64,000 nucleotides of DNA, taken from positions 493,729 to 557,728 of the forward strand of contig JAGFMI010000026.1 of the NCBI GenBank assembly GCA_021030905.1, read 5' to 3'. Origin of the DNA: Pyrenula massariospora. Taxonomy: Eukaryota; Ascomycota; Eurotiomycetes; Pyrenulales; Pyrenulaceae. The notes under the pieces were generated by a model, which saw only the letters and a program-made list of their open reading frames with translations, was not told the origin of the DNA and ran no database searches. Positions 22,270 to 34,981 of the stretch are shown here, one piece after another; the first letter of the stretch is position 1; each line of letters opens with the position of its first letter. Made by a program: the position numbers and the translations under genes.

Positions 22270-23593
22270 ATGTGGCTAAGGTTTTGGGGGGCGACGGTGC
22301 TGGTTGCGGTGGTGTCTGCCCAAAGCCTCAAATCCGTGCTGGATCAAACCCACTCTATCTCAAGGCTCAGTGGTCTTCTCCAGCAGTTTGGTCTTCTCGA
22401 TAAACTCGATTCGTTGTCGAATATCACCATCCTCGCACCGACGAATAATGCGATCCAAGACCTTGAGGACTTTGGCTTTGACTTCGATGAGGTGGACCCC
22501 ATCATCGTCCAAGCTCTTCTCACCTACCACGCTTTGAAAGGCATGTTCGCCGAAAGCACCTTTTCGACTACGACCCAAATTATCCCGACACTTCTACAGC
22601 CGCCTCTGGTGACAAACGTCACCGGCGGAGCTGTGGCTAAAGCCTATACTAAAGACAAAGACTTGGTGTTTGAATCAGGCTTGCAGAAAGCGGCAAAAGC
22701 AGTCGAGAGCAACATCGCTTTCGATGGCGGGTTTATTCACACGATCGACTCGACATTGATCTTTCCGCACAACGTTTCCGTCACCGGTTGGGTCGCCGGC
22801 CTCACGTCTTTTCTGGAAGCTGCACATGATGCCAACATGGTCACTCAGATCGAGAGCCTTGCTGACGTCACGCTTTTCATCCCGACAAATCAGGCATTTG
22901 CTGACGCTGGCTGTGAATCGCCAAGAGTCGCTAAAGAGCTAGCCTCAACCCTGCAATACCATGTCCTTCCAGATACAGTTATATACAGCAATCAATTTTC
23001 TCCATCTTCGCTGATAACTTTGCAAGGGTCAAAGTTGACCGTGACTGTTGAAGATGACGGTAATATCTTCCTGAATGACGCCCGTGTCATCACATCTGAT
23101 CTACTAATCTACGGAGGCGTCGCCCACGTTATCGACAAGGTTTTGACCCCACCAGGCTGTAAGTAATATTCTAGCTTCAAAGGTGTGAAATCTGTGTTGC
23201 CTTGCTGATGCTTCATTCATAGCGCTGGGTCTGTGTTTGTGCGGCGAGTCTCAAATGTCTGGCAACGCTTCAAATACGGTCTTCCGTCCTGGTACCACGG
23301 CTTCCAACTCTGCGATTATCCGCGCTATGTTTATACACCTCTCACAAGCAAGTGGCATCGTGACCGGTCTTTGGCTCTCTGCTGTGATCTTTTCTCTCGC
23401 ATTCGCACGATTCGGCGGCCGACTTGATATGTTTGCAAAAAAGTTGCGGGCTGCGCGGGGAACGCAGCCTTTGTTGACCACACCTGATCTGAACATCCTT
23501 GAGAAGGGGCGAGTAAAGGTCCCAGAAGTGATTGGCGATTGCAGAGGCAGGGACAACTATCATACTGGGGATATTGGATCGACAGGCTTCTAG
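22270..23593 (+). CDS. Secreted fasciclin-domain protein, CTB11/AurS-like
   Basis: About 419 residues in two exons, 22270-23158 and 23223-23593 (donor GTAAGT, acceptor TCATAG). Without splicing the frame would stop at 23166; splicing adds a hydrophobic segment GIVTGLWLSAVIFSLAFA and a cytoplasmic-like tail, so the mature protein is probably membrane-tethered. The N-terminus MWLRFWGATVLVAVVSA is a signal peptide. Two FAS1 repeats follow: the first contains ITILAPTNNAIQ and VQALLTYHALKG, the second VTLFIPTNQAF and LQYHVLPDTVIYS, ending with YGGVAHVIDKVL. In the cercosporin, elsinochrome and aurofusarin pathways a fasciclin partner is needed with a laccase for oxidative coupling. The laccase at 43215 is the obvious partner here. 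Role inferred from family and cluster. Confidence 0.88.
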
Positions 23594-26481
23594 AAAACAG
23601 TCGGTGGAGGCACGGCCTGGATTAGCAAGGTGTGATTTCGTTAAAAAAGCAATGCCATTTCATGTTGAATGATGGGGCAAACGCGTCCGGGCTATCACTT
23701 TGCGATGCGGAAGGCGTAGATCATCGTCCGTAGCTCGGAATTTCCTCGGTTACGCGTGTTTGTGGCTGTTGTTAATATCTAGTGATTGTAAGGGCAGACA
23801 CGATTGGCGGGGCTCAGTGTCTGGAAGCCGGAGTCGTAACATGGGAATTTTCGTGCAACACCACAATCGCGTCTCCACAGGAGCGACAGTGCAGCACGGC
23901 AAACGCGGGCGCCAGCATGAATTGCCGGAAGCTAAAGCAGCTCCACCAACTAACTCATGGGCCAGCTTAGACCACTTGGCGACCATACGCTAACTGAGGG
24001 GCGAGGCCAAACATCGAGACTCCACTGTATGCGGAAAATTCCCTCTCAATCAGGTCTTCGTTCTTCCGTGTCCGGGCTGCTGCTACCTGTTGAACGGACC
24101 TCGGACTACGGCATCAGACGGTACTCCGGTTCATGCTGAGCGCTGTACTTTCCGGCAAATCCGGGTCACCAATATCACAATTGTTCTGGTGACACCGTGG
24201 GGCGAACAAGCTGAAGCCTTGGAGTCAGCCTTGCGCGACTGCTGCAGGATGCCAAGCTCCCTGGGACGCGTGAGGATACGAGGTCAATGGAAAGGCTCCT
24301 TGCGACAAGCTTTCCTGTGAAATGCCAAAATATTCTGGTAAATGCCTTCTCGTAAATGTCATCTTGCTCGCCTCGCTTGGACCCAATGTGCGTACGAGAA
24401 CGTAGCGGCTGGGGACACGTCATGGCGGGCAGCAAGGAACTTTCCATTGCTCTTCCCCATGCAAGGGTCTCCTAGACCGACTGGACAGTTTCTTTGGACA
24501 AGGGGCATAGTCAGAGAACACGAATCGCTAAAGAAATACCCGACCGTTGCCAAGAAATGCAAGAAGACGCAATCTAAGAGCTAGTAATTTATGCGAGGTG
24601 CGCGAAGACTGTTTGGGGTGATTTGAGCAAGGATCCAGCTGCTTGATCGGCATGGTATGAAGACGGCCCCCTTCGTCGTTTCAAAGCGTCTTATCGATCT
24701 TAGGATTTCCACCTGGCGCGTATCGATCGGGGGCGGATAGATTGCGATATAGAGCGATCTTATTGCCTCTCCGTCCTCAGTCTGGCGAGGAAGGTTACTC
24801 AAAGCCAACACGGCGGAACTAGCCAGCAAAGGAAGGATCATATGAAACGCCAAAGGTCAGGCTCGGATGACTGAGGTTGAGATAAACTTGGTCGGAGGTG
24901 TGTACCCTTCGCAGTCTAGACGCCTTTTTGGTGCCAAGCTGGTTCCTGTTGTCTCTTCGACCCATCTTGGCTCTTCACGTGGAGGTATGCGGTAACAGCG
25001 TATAGCGATTCCCGGTGACGCCATGGAGGTCGGGAACATATCCCGGTGAAACAATTGCGCATCTTGTTGAGCCATCCGTGGCCCGCGTTCTTCCAATTCA
25101 TGTGGATGTGCGGATCCAGAAACCCACGCTGCAGGAGAGATGAGCCCCCTTGCAGTGACTCCCCGCACCCATCGCATTAGCTTCGTGGGTGAGGATGAGA
25201 CAAGGTCAAGCTTACACTAGATTATGGTTTGGATTAGGAGTATGTCGGTGCTTATGGGAAGATGACCAGTGAAAAGCCTTTATTTGTTGGCTCTACAGTG
25301 GCTGCGCCCATCTTAGCTTCGTAAGTCTCGTATTCCAACCGCGAGCCCCCCATGATTGGAAGGGACTCGAAGCAGAAGGTTCAAGCTTACAGGTACAGCG
25401 TTCGTACAGAGCCTCGTGGTGATTCTGCAGACCCTTTTTTGCAGGACCTGCCCTGCAGAGAGACAAGGACTTCGGGGATTCATGATGCCGGCGCTCGCCG
25501 TCCATGGCCACCACCAACAAGTCACCGACCTTCGTGCATGGTTAAAACAAACCAGGCACTTAGCGGCCGCAGTGTTTTTCTTCTTTCTCTCTATCGATCA
25601 TGAGTCCTTGCTTTGAAATGAGGCAACCTGAGTGAAACTAGGCCACCCGGTCTGTTGATCCAAGGTCTGGGGTTGGGCAGGGATTCCAAGCGAACCCTAT
25701 ACTGGGACATTATGCCTCTGTTAATGCTGCAGTTTAGTGCTTCATTCCTTTTCGTGTCCACTCGATATCTAATCTGACATTTACTACTGTCATTCTTGTC
25801 TTTATTACCGATCTTACCGCTTTTGCCTCGTTCGCGTTCTTGTCGTGAGTACTGCTACTGCTCCCGCCGCTGCTTTGGCCGTCCTCGCTCTTCTCGATAT
25901 TGAAGGACTTGCGTCGATAACAGTCGAGCATGGTGGCATCGTGGGGCTGGGAGTTCGAGAAAGTGGGATGGTGATTTACGTACCACAAAAGGCAATCATC
26001 CGACCCGTGTTCATTGGGGGCCGTGCTATGCCGGCCGTGCGCAAACGCCTGCTTCACGCCGAGGCATGCGTAAGTTACAGGATTTTACGGTCTTGTTACG
26101 GGCGACCTCAAGCCGAGATGGAAACGGGTCGGCCCACTGACATAAAGACGTCCGTACATCCGTCTATACTTGGTATGGTAGGTGGCGGCTTGGTTCCCTA
26201 CGAACGAGACCAAGGGTTCAAGAAATCTGTCTAGAATGTGACCATGGATGGATATCCACCGCGGGGCTCTTGGTCTGTGACCCCCTGCGAATGCATTAAG
26301 GCTCGTACTTGTCTCGTGCAGTCCGGACGGTGAAGGTTAGCGCTTGATTCCAGTACGATTGGGCAACGCACTGGACATTATTCTTTGTTCATGTATCAGT
26401 ACCTGTACCTGTACCAAACGGCTGTGAGAGTGAAGGCCTTCTGACTGTCGCTCTGACCTGCAATATTCAGTGTTGACCAGT
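23594..26481. other. Long intergenic region (2.9 kb), no gene recognised
   Basis: Numerous short open frames on both strands, none with recognisable motifs. A leftward frame at 24853-24581 begins with a signal-peptide-like MILPLLASSAVLAL but is short and otherwise featureless. The region presumably holds the fasciclin 3' end and the regulator promoter. Confidence 0.45.
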
Positions 26482-27651
26482 ATGAGCCATGATTCGCGAT
26501 ATTCGCCTTACCCTCCAAGAGCACTTCAGCAGAAGCTTCGGCAATCCTGTAACAGATGTAGTGCGCAGAAGATCCGATGTAGCAAAGACCGCCCAACATG
26601 CGCTCACTGCGCCTCCAAGAACCTCCAATGCCACTACAGTCTGTCTCAACGCACGGGCAAAAGAACGTCCGTCAGCACGAACCCTCCAACTATGACGAAC
26701 GAACCTGCCACACCTGCTGTTGATACGAGTAGCTTGGCAATGACGGCGGTCGAGAGTGGTCTGGGCATGACCATGCCTACATCCAGCCCGGAAAACACAG
26801 CAACGGCGACAGGAATCGCAGACAGCATGAGCGCATTTCTTATGAGCGACTTTGGTCTATGGTCGCCGGATGACTTTAATGGGCCACAAAGCGAAGTGGA
26901 CATACGGCCTGAGGCGGCCCCAGTGCTACAGTCAGTTCCACAAAGCAATGGATTTTCGCATGTTCCAATTCCACACATCGAGAGCTACTTCCCCGAGCCA
27001 AAACTTGGCATTGAACAAGCAACACCACATCCGCAACAACAAGACTGCATGGCCCTCGCCTTGGGCCTCGTGCAGTCGCTGCACCTACCCTCCTCAACCT
27101 GCGCCTTGTCTGTTCCAACGGCTGGAGAATCGCACGGCTCTCCTGGTTCGGAGGTTTGGGGTCCACGGAAGAAGAGGAAAACAGTCCGTGGGATGGACAA
27201 TGTCCTGATAAATAACCGTGCGACAATTAAAACGATTCACAGGATATTACAATGTAGCTGTTCGCAGGATAAGAATATAGCTTTTATCTGTTCTCTCGTG
27301 ATCGAAAAAGTTCTTAGATGGTATCGGGCGGCGACGCGCGACCTCGAAGACAATGAACATTCAACCGGGGAAGGTGAAAACCTGCCAGAGCAGGTCATGT
27401 CGCTCCCGATTTACATGGGAGAGTACCGCCTGAACGGGGTCTCGCAGCGCTCAATGCGTGCTAACTTGGTTCTTGACGAGCTTAAGACGCAGATGAAACC
27501 TTTGATAGAGAAATTTTCCAGGAGATTCTGTTCTAATCCCACAGAAGGCAATGAGAACCACTTGACCGCAACTTGTTCGACCCTTGATAAATACCTGCGG
27601 CAGCGGCTCCGTGACGTGGCGAGGGCCGCCGGAGAAGCCGAGATCATTTAG
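26482..27651 (+). CDS. AflR-type Zn2Cys6 transcription factor (CTB8-like)
   Basis: Probable pathway-specific activator of 389 residues. The N-terminal binuclear zinc cluster has Cys23, Cys26, Cys33, Cys40, Cys43 and Cys50 (C-x2-C-x6-C-x6-C-x2-C-x6-C) with the basic stretch QKIRCSKDRPTCAHC typical of AflR relatives. A Ser/Thr/Pro-rich linker follows; the C-terminal part has CMALALGLVQSLHL and LQCSCSQDKNIAFICSLVIEKVLRWY, the AflR regulatory-domain pattern. ATG at 26482 is the first in frame. No intron needed. It is convergent with the polyketide synthase, 531 bp apart. Direct targets are not shown by the sequence; control of this cluster is inferred from position and family. Confidence 0.88.
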   Translation: MSHDSRYSPYPPRALQQKLRQSCNRCSAQKIRCSKDRPTCAHCASKNLQCHYSLSQRTGKRTSVSTNPPTMTNEPATPAVDTSSLAMTAVESGLGMTMPTSSPENTATATGIADSMSAFLMSDFGLWSPDDFNGPQSEVDIRPEAAPVLQSVPQSNGFSHVPIPHIESYFPEPKLGIEQATPHPQQQDCMALALGLVQSLHLPSSTCALSVPTAGESHGSPGSEVWGPRKKRKTVRGMDNVLINNRATIKTIHRILQCSCSQDKNIAFICSLVIEKVLRWYRAATRDLEDNEHSTGEGENLPEQVMSLPIYMGEYRLNGVSQRSMRANLVLDELKTQMKPLIEKFSRRFCSNPTEGNENHLTATCSTLDKYLRQRLRDVARAAGEAEII

Positions 27652-28182
27652 CTGACATTTTCACATGGATTCGGCTGCATCCTAAGACATCCAACGGAAC
27701 ACTTCGATGCTGTGCAGCGTACCTGGTCGGCCACGTGATGGTTGAACCACATCAAAGGAGGACGAGACTTTCGCACCTCATATGTGCTTGTCGTGGTGAG
27801 AGATGCGGAATGGCCCGCCCCTCCCACCTTTTCGGAGGTCGATCCGGCTTTTCCGAGGACACCCACCATGCTGCTGCAGGTGTCATTCCTCGTCCAGAGA
27901 CGGAATCGACTGGAACAGAAACTCACCGCAGAGTAAGAAATGGCTGGGGATATGCGATTTAGCATGGGAAGAGGCCTGGGAGAATGATGCTGATCATGGT
28001 ACTTTTAGCGGTGGCATTGCAGGCGCTTAGGGCACGAGAGGATGGTCGGAGCAGTTTTGGTGGGATAGATCTTCAGTCTATGTGTATTCGACGGCGTGTA
28101 TGGCGTTCTGTTGTGATGTCGTTAAACCTTGATTGTCGAAATAAGAAGGCTTTCTTGCAGACTGAGCGACATGGTAACTGAC
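27652..28182. other. Convergent 3' region between regulator and PKS
   Basis: 531 bp between convergent stop codons; short frames only. It is expected to hold both transcript ends. Confidence 0.5.
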
Positions 28183-31100
28183 CTAAGCCACACGCATAGC
28201 ATTCCTGATGAACTCGCTGATTTGTGCTCCACCCTTACCTCTCATCATGCTGAAATGGTCTTCTCCGAATACAGTATCGACTCTGATAGCTTGCCCAGGG
28301 AATAGTGTCGCCCAGGCCCCGGGCCCGAAATCGGTTCTTTTCTCGGTCAGGAATGCCATACCCTCAGTATCTTCATCGTCTATGGTAGATGGTGGTAATT
28401 TCGGGTATCGTACTCCATCCAGCGCACACTCTCCCGCCCAAATCAGATTCGCTTTCGGAGCTGTCTCGTCCGCGGGCATCGGAGGCGCGTTGTAATCATG
28501 CAGGATCTCGATAGTCGCATGGAAGTGAGGCATCAGCCAATCTGGCACTTTGCTAGAACCACCATGGGTAGGACGGTTTTGAGAATTTTTAGAAAGCTCT
28601 TTACCAAAAAGGCCTACTGCACTGCAATGGTCAAAGAACCGCTGAGGCAATCTGTCAAGACCTTTGGTGGGCGCTGGAGAATCAATGCATATTAATGATT
28701 CCACCTTTTCACCCTTGGCCATGAGGATAATTGCGATCGCATAGGCGAGGATGCCGCCAGCAGACCAGCCACCGAGGAAGTAGGGTCCATGTGGTTGATG
28801 TCGTCGAATTCCTTCAATGTAAGACGAGAGAATGGATGAAAGCGCATACTCCTGCATTTGTGACGGATTTTTCATGAATGGCGAGTTGAAGCCAATTACC
28901 GAAACCGAAGGAGAGATTCGAGGGAGGCCAAGATATGAAGAAGCGGCACCGCAACCATCCGGAAATAAGTACAAGACCTTATCTGATTTCCGAGGACTTC
29001 CCTGAAGTACTAAAGACCAGGCAGCGCGGATGTCTTTGGCGGCTCGGGGAAGCGCCGTATCCTCATTGTCTGTTTCTTTGTCAAAAGTGGATCCCAGCCG
29101 CTTTGGCTCATACTCTGATTCATGTGCTTCAGTAGGAGTGTTTGATGGGCTTGTAACGCCTGTTGAGTCTGATCCTGTTTTAGGCGAGGATCCTGTAAAA
29201 GAATCGGCTGTGTGTGAGGTGTCTGGAGTATTCTGTAAGATGCTGTTTCGAAGGTCCCTGATCGTTCTGTTGTCAATGAAAAGCGACGCATCCATAGGCA
29301 AGTCTAGATCTAATTCATCTCGGTAGCGGCTTCCAATCACTAAAGCTAAAAGTGAGTCGATGCCGATATCTGTAAAAGCGGTGTCATCTTTTAACTCCGC
29401 GATACTGATACCACTTTCCTCAGATATGATCCTCAAAGCGCTAGACCACGTCGTATCGGGTTCGACAATGTTCGTTTGCAAAGGCAGAGTTGGCTTAGAA
29501 TTCACAAATGATGTCGCAGCAACAGAATCTTTGACAAGAAATTCCTCTCCTGTAAATTTTCTGATGTGATCCTTCAGATCTTTCATGGTTACAAAGTCGA
29601 TAAGTGTGTCAGAGTCGAGATCAATGTCTAGATCGTCTCGATACCGACTACCAATGACAAGCGACATTAGTGAATCAATACCCGTATCAGCTAATTGGCA
29701 ATTATCCGATAGCTCTTCCAGGGCTACACCACTTTCTTCGGACAATATTTCGATGGCACGGAGAACGAGTTGTGACTCTCCTTGCTGACTGGTCTTTTTC
29801 GCTTTCATTGTTGACGTTGAAGCCAAATTGGATACAGCCATGGGGGTTTGGGACTGGTTGATCTGTTTTCGTTGTGATCGTTTGGAAGCGGAGTCTACGA
29901 TGACTTCCATCAAACGTTTGGGTACGCCTTGAAGCTGCTCAAGGAGATTAGAGGAATGTCAGGCATAGGTGGTTAATTAACTCACCGCAACTCCGCCGAA
30001 TCGGCCTACAATCTGCCCTGCCTCAAAAATGGTGACGTCGCCTTTCCAAAGATTTCCTTCATGCTGCCGCATGGCAACATGGGTTTCGTAGGTCTTGCTG
30101 TCATCGATAGACTCAAAAAGCTGCATTGATTCCCAGCCGTGATTGATGAAGACTTCTTTCGTCAAGTCAACACCCTCATTTGCGTTCATGACGAAGCCCC
30201 CAAGTTGAGACAATGCGTCTATGTATGCAGGGTTGGTGTGAAAGTTTCCACCTTTTTTGACGTCCTTGAAAGACACTCGTCCACAAGCCTCGAGTTCGTC
30301 GTTGTCGAGTGTAATCTCTACAAGGCCACGGTAGTTGGGATCAAAATCGGCCAATTGTGTGATCATTTTGTAGATCATGGACTTGCTAAATCGGTACGTG
30401 TTTCCTTGCTCAGAAATTTGCTTATGAATGGACATCATTCGCGCATTGATATGGACACATTCATTCTTGAGTTGTGATAAGGTGGTTTCTGCATTGAAAA
30501 AACGAAGAACACAGTTTGAGTGCTGTTCTATCACTTTGCCGTTTTCCTGAGCTATGTTAATAATTCATCTAATTCTAATGGGCCATTGAACTTACATCTA
30601 TGCTAGAAAACTTACACGCTGCAGTCTCATTACTTCGATCTAACTCGAAAGTGGCTCGTAAGACCTGGGGTGTCCCTGTAGAATTAGCAACAAGAGCGCT
30701 CTGAATATTCATCGGCCCAACTTCGACGTGGCTTTGCCGGCTCTGAGTATGGTATCGTTGATGTAGATATCGACCGACAGTCAATGCAATATCGGCATAA
30801 ACGGACTGTAGTAGCTTGGTATTAGGAGAGGCTCTAGTGGAGGTGGTCTGGCCAGACTTACTGGAGTGCACAATGGTACTCCCCACACTTTGTGCCCTTG
30901 AACTACCGCATGCATGTCAGCACGATTGAGATCGGACTCTATGATCAGCTCGCCACCACGGGTTCCAATCTCTTCCTTCACGAGACGGTGCACCGTAGAG
31001 CTTTCAATCTTGGGCATCGAGAATTCAGGTAGCGGATCGCCCTTACGCAATGACCAGTTGTTAATATACTGAATCCAATAGTCCTTTAATTCCCAGTGAT

Positions 31101-34100
31101 ATGTTGGTAAATCGAGAACTGCTTGAGCAGATTCGAAGTCTCGGTGATATTCTGACCAATTAATCTGGGCTCCTGAACTATAGAGGTGTGCAAGAATTTC
31201 AGGTGCTAGGTTTTTAGCCACCTGTCCCCTTTGAAGGCAGTGTAAAATTTTCATATTAGGCCCAATAGCTTTTTTCAACATCTTTGAGACAACTGGTGCA
31301 GGACCAATTTCAATCACAGTTGCCTTTTCATTAAGAATACCATCTTCTTTCGCTGCTTGAATTGCTTCGAGAATATTGACAGTTTTTCTGCAATGATCTG
31401 AGAGATATTCTGGATCAATCGTTTCGCCTACTTGTATAATTTGTTTCATTAGCGGACTAATGACTGGCAGTGACGCCTTTCTGAAACATGCTCCCTGTGA
31501 TAATCGCTTGTATTCTGGTAGAAGGGAATCGACTTGAGCTGTGTGAAAGGCATACGGAACGTCTAACAAAGTAGTCTTGACGCTATTCCTTCCCAATACT
31601 TCTCGAATTTTCTCAAGTTCTTCTTTGGATGCCCCTAGGACAATGTCCTCTGAGCCGTTATGACACGATATGTCGTATCTCCAGCGTTCTCCGCTAAGGC
31701 ATTGTTGTATGTGGGATAGAGAAGTTCTGGTAGCAAGCATTGCGTGGGTTCCTTGCTTGCAATGTGCATCTAGAAGAAGAGCTCGAGTGCCAACTAGAAA
31801 TATCGTGTCTGACTCTGAAAGAATGCCGGCAGCGTTCAGGGCCGCATACTCTCCGAGGCTGTGACCTACGACAATCTTTGGTTTAATACCCCAGGAGAAT
31901 AGAAGGCGTACCAAAGCCATCTGAAGACATATTGAGGCGAGCTGAATGGTTGCTGGCGATGATCCTTCCAGGGATTCTGATATTTCAAAGACACTTCTGA
32001 AAGAAGGAAAATCAAAAGTCCTGGCCATTTGGTCGTATCGAAGGATGTCGTTTCGAAACCTAGAGAATAACGCAAACAAGTCGCAACCCATGCCACGATA
32101 TTGTGATCCTTGGCCGGTGAATGCAAAGCAAATATCAGTTGGCTTTGTTGGACGAAAGGAACCATCTTTTCGCGTAAGACAGCCATGTAGCGAAGCCTTC
32201 ATCTCCTGCATAGATGAACCAATGGCCGCAACGCGGTGAGGGTAGTGTAAACGTCTGGCAGTGGAGGTGTAAGAGACACGAGGAAGCGTCAAGACATGCT
32301 CAGGCGTGCGGTCGATCCAAGATATATATGACTTTATGTTGCCTTCTAGAGATGCGTAACTTTTTGCTGAGACTACCACCAAATGCATAATCCGCCGATC
32401 TGGATCGGAAGCAAGTGATTGGATAGGACCATCTTCCATTACCAGAGCGGTGTTACCACCAGCAGCACTGAAGTTGTTGAGGAAGACTCGACGCAGTCGA
32501 TTATCAGTCCTTGGCCAAGAGATTGGTGCTTCTGCAATGAACGTGTTTCTTGATTTAAGATCTGGGATCCTACGATTGATTCGACGTTTGATTCCGCAGT
32601 GTGGAGGTATAATGGAGTTCTTGAGCATCAAAAGAACTTTTGCAAGACTCGTTACACCTGCCACAGCTTCTCCATGACCCACATTTGCTTTCACAGATCC
32701 GATATACAGAGGTTCGTCGGGGGCTCTTTGCATGCCTGAATTAGTAGGGGCAAATGTTTCAAGAACAGATGCGGTTTCTCCAGCGTCGCCGACCTGGGTC
32801 CCAGTGCCATGCATCTCGACATAGCTTATATCATTGACACCAATGCCTGTGCTGTTGAGAATCTTTTCGAAAAGCTCACGTTGTGCTCCAACATGCGGTC
32901 TAGTAATTGAAGCAGCTTCCGCTGAGTGATTTGTCGCAATCCCCCTAATCACGCCCAAGATAGGATCTTTATCGACAAGTGCATCTTCTAAACGTTTCAA
33001 AATGATTGTAGCAACACCTTCCCCACGGCAATAGCCATCTGCCTCTTCGTCAAATGTTTGACAGTTTCCGGTTCGCGAGAGAAAATGGCCCCGGTCAAGA
33101 CCTGCAGTCATATCCGGATTGGTGAGGACGTTCGTTCCTCCGGTGATGGCGGTGTCTACCTCCGTCCGCCACAAAGCATTGCAGGCCATATGGATCGCTG
33201 ACAAGCTTGAACTGCAAGCAGTGTCAATCGCGTAGCTAGGGCCGCTGAATTTGTAGTGATAGTTAATTCTGCCTGGAATAAAGGCCCGATTACCACCAGG
33301 AATGAAGTATGCGTCAATGTCTTGTGCTGAATTCGTCTCCATCCAGTCATTACTCGTGCAGCCATACCAAATACCAACACGGTCTCTCCGAGTTGAAGGG
33401 GTTCTGTCTGGTACAATTCCGGCCTTCTCTATAGCTTCAGCTGCCGTTAACAGCGCCAGCCTTTGTGCAGGGTCAATTTGGGGGGCTTCTCGAGGGGAAA
33501 TGTTAAAAAAACGCGCATCCCAGAGACCGGCATCGTCTAGCCAGCAGCCGTATGGAGTTCCGCTGGTATTTTTCCGATTTGTAGTGGGATCGAAGTGAGT
33601 ATTTAGGTCCCAACGTGTAGGAGGAACAACTTTGTGGACATCTAGACCATTTTGGAGGAGATCCCAGAATTCCTCCATGCTCGATGCGGACGGGAATCGT
33701 CCAGAGGCTGAAATAATTGCGATACCAGCCTTGTTAGCAGGTATCCAAGAAGGCTCATGAAGATAATTTTCAAGAGGGTTGAGCGTTTTGACTAAGGGAA
33801 CATGACCATTTTGAGCAAGGATTAGTTTCTCAATAGCTGGCCGAATAAATCGATCGGCCTTCGTAGCAATTGGAACCATCTCCAAGCAAATTTTGTGGTC
33901 CTGTCGGACTTGAAGCGTTGTCTGCTCTAATATAAGATCCCATTGCACTGGTGCCGTCAGAATTGCATCTACAGCGCGTCGAATGGTTTGATTAAAGTTG
34001 CTCATGGGCACTCTCTCGCTCGTTTCATAGGGGATCACGGGGATCTTGCTAAATCGTGAAGACCATTTTGGCAGTAAAACATCACTGAGGATTTCCTTGG

Positions 34101-34981
34101 CATCGTTCTGGCTGAAAAGGTGGGGAGCGTGGTAAGGAGCACATATGGGGAGAGGATAAGTAGTACAATCAGAGAACGGCGGCCAAGCGCGGAGTTTGGA
34201 GAGTACGTCAGGTGGGCCACTGATGGTCATCTGTGTAGTAGAAGATGATAAGCTGATATAGGGCATTGACATTTTCGGAATACACTGTTAAGGACTAATT
34301 AGTGTATTCAGAGTAGACTTGATCTCTGGCCTCACCTCTGCCTTAGAAATTTCTGCCAAAGCACGAGAAGCATCCTCCAAAGATATGCCTGATACGGCGA
34401 GAGCCCAAGATCGGGCTTCATGGCTTTCGTCGCCAGATATTCGCCGACTGACATCCCAAGAGCAGAAGCCTGCTTTGAATGCAATAATCGTCGCTTGAAC
34501 AGCGGCGTCCAGAAGGTCTGGCAGTGATCTAGAGCAGCTGACCGCAGCCGCCGTCAAATTGCCAGTACAAAGGCCAACCAAGCAGGAAGAGTCGGCTGTT
34601 GGATACGATAGGCCATACGGCCCGTGTAAGCTGTGCTTAGTGAGCGAACCCCTCAACCGATTGGAATATAAAAATCTAGGAACTGCTCTCTTACCGAATA
34701 AAGAGTCCCAGCTGGCAGGTACACGTAAGAAATTGTGCAAGGGCGGGATTGAGTGTCCCTTTTTGATGCAAAGCATTTAGATCTGCGAGATTTGAGAACG
34801 CGGGAAATTCGACATTTGAGCAATGGTCAATCTTGGCGATCTGGTGCCGTAGGGCAGAGCAGCTTTTCTCAAAGAAAGCAGTGAGGATTGGATCCTCGTT
34901 CCATTGTAGAAGGTCAACAAGGTATGTATTCGTGTCAAAAGTCTGATCCCCGAATATGTATACTCGGGTCGGAATAGCCAT
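28183..34981 (-). CDS. Non-reducing polyketide synthase SAT-KS-AT-PT-ACP-ACP-TE (CTB1-like)
   Basis: Core enzyme of the cluster, about 2175 residues. Six exons with clean junctions: 34981-34695, 34630-34336, 34284-30862, 30805-30596, 30546-29986, 29934-28183. SAT: starter-unit site CLVGLCTGN. KS: DTACSSS (Cys551), MHGTGTQVGD and KANVGHGE (active histidines). AT: FTGQGSQYRGMG and VVGHSLGEY (Ser1003). PT: VVQGHKVWGVPLC (His1325) and NPAYIDALSQLGGF (Asp1515), the fold-directing dyad. Two tandem carrier domains: GIDSLMSLV (Ser1680) and GIDSLLALV (Ser1786). TE: LGGWSAGG (Ser1983) and GEDHFSMM (His) near the C-terminus. All catalytic residues are present, so it should be active. The domain string and length match CTB1-type synthases that make nor-toralactone-like naphthopyrones; chain length and cyclisation are inferred from the cluster. 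ATG at 34981 begins MAIPTRVYIFGDQT, the canonical SAT opening. Confidence 0.95.

Noticed and set aside
24581-24853. Possible small secreted protein on the minus strand
   Set aside because: It has a signal-like start, but the frame is short, has no cysteine pattern or splice support, and the mature part is featureless.
30781-30861. Extension of the long PKS exon past 30862 ending in a stop near 30781
   Set aside because: A GTAAGT donor and a CTACAG acceptor 56 bp on join GVPLCTP to SVYADIALT, the conserved PT sequence; the extension is intron.
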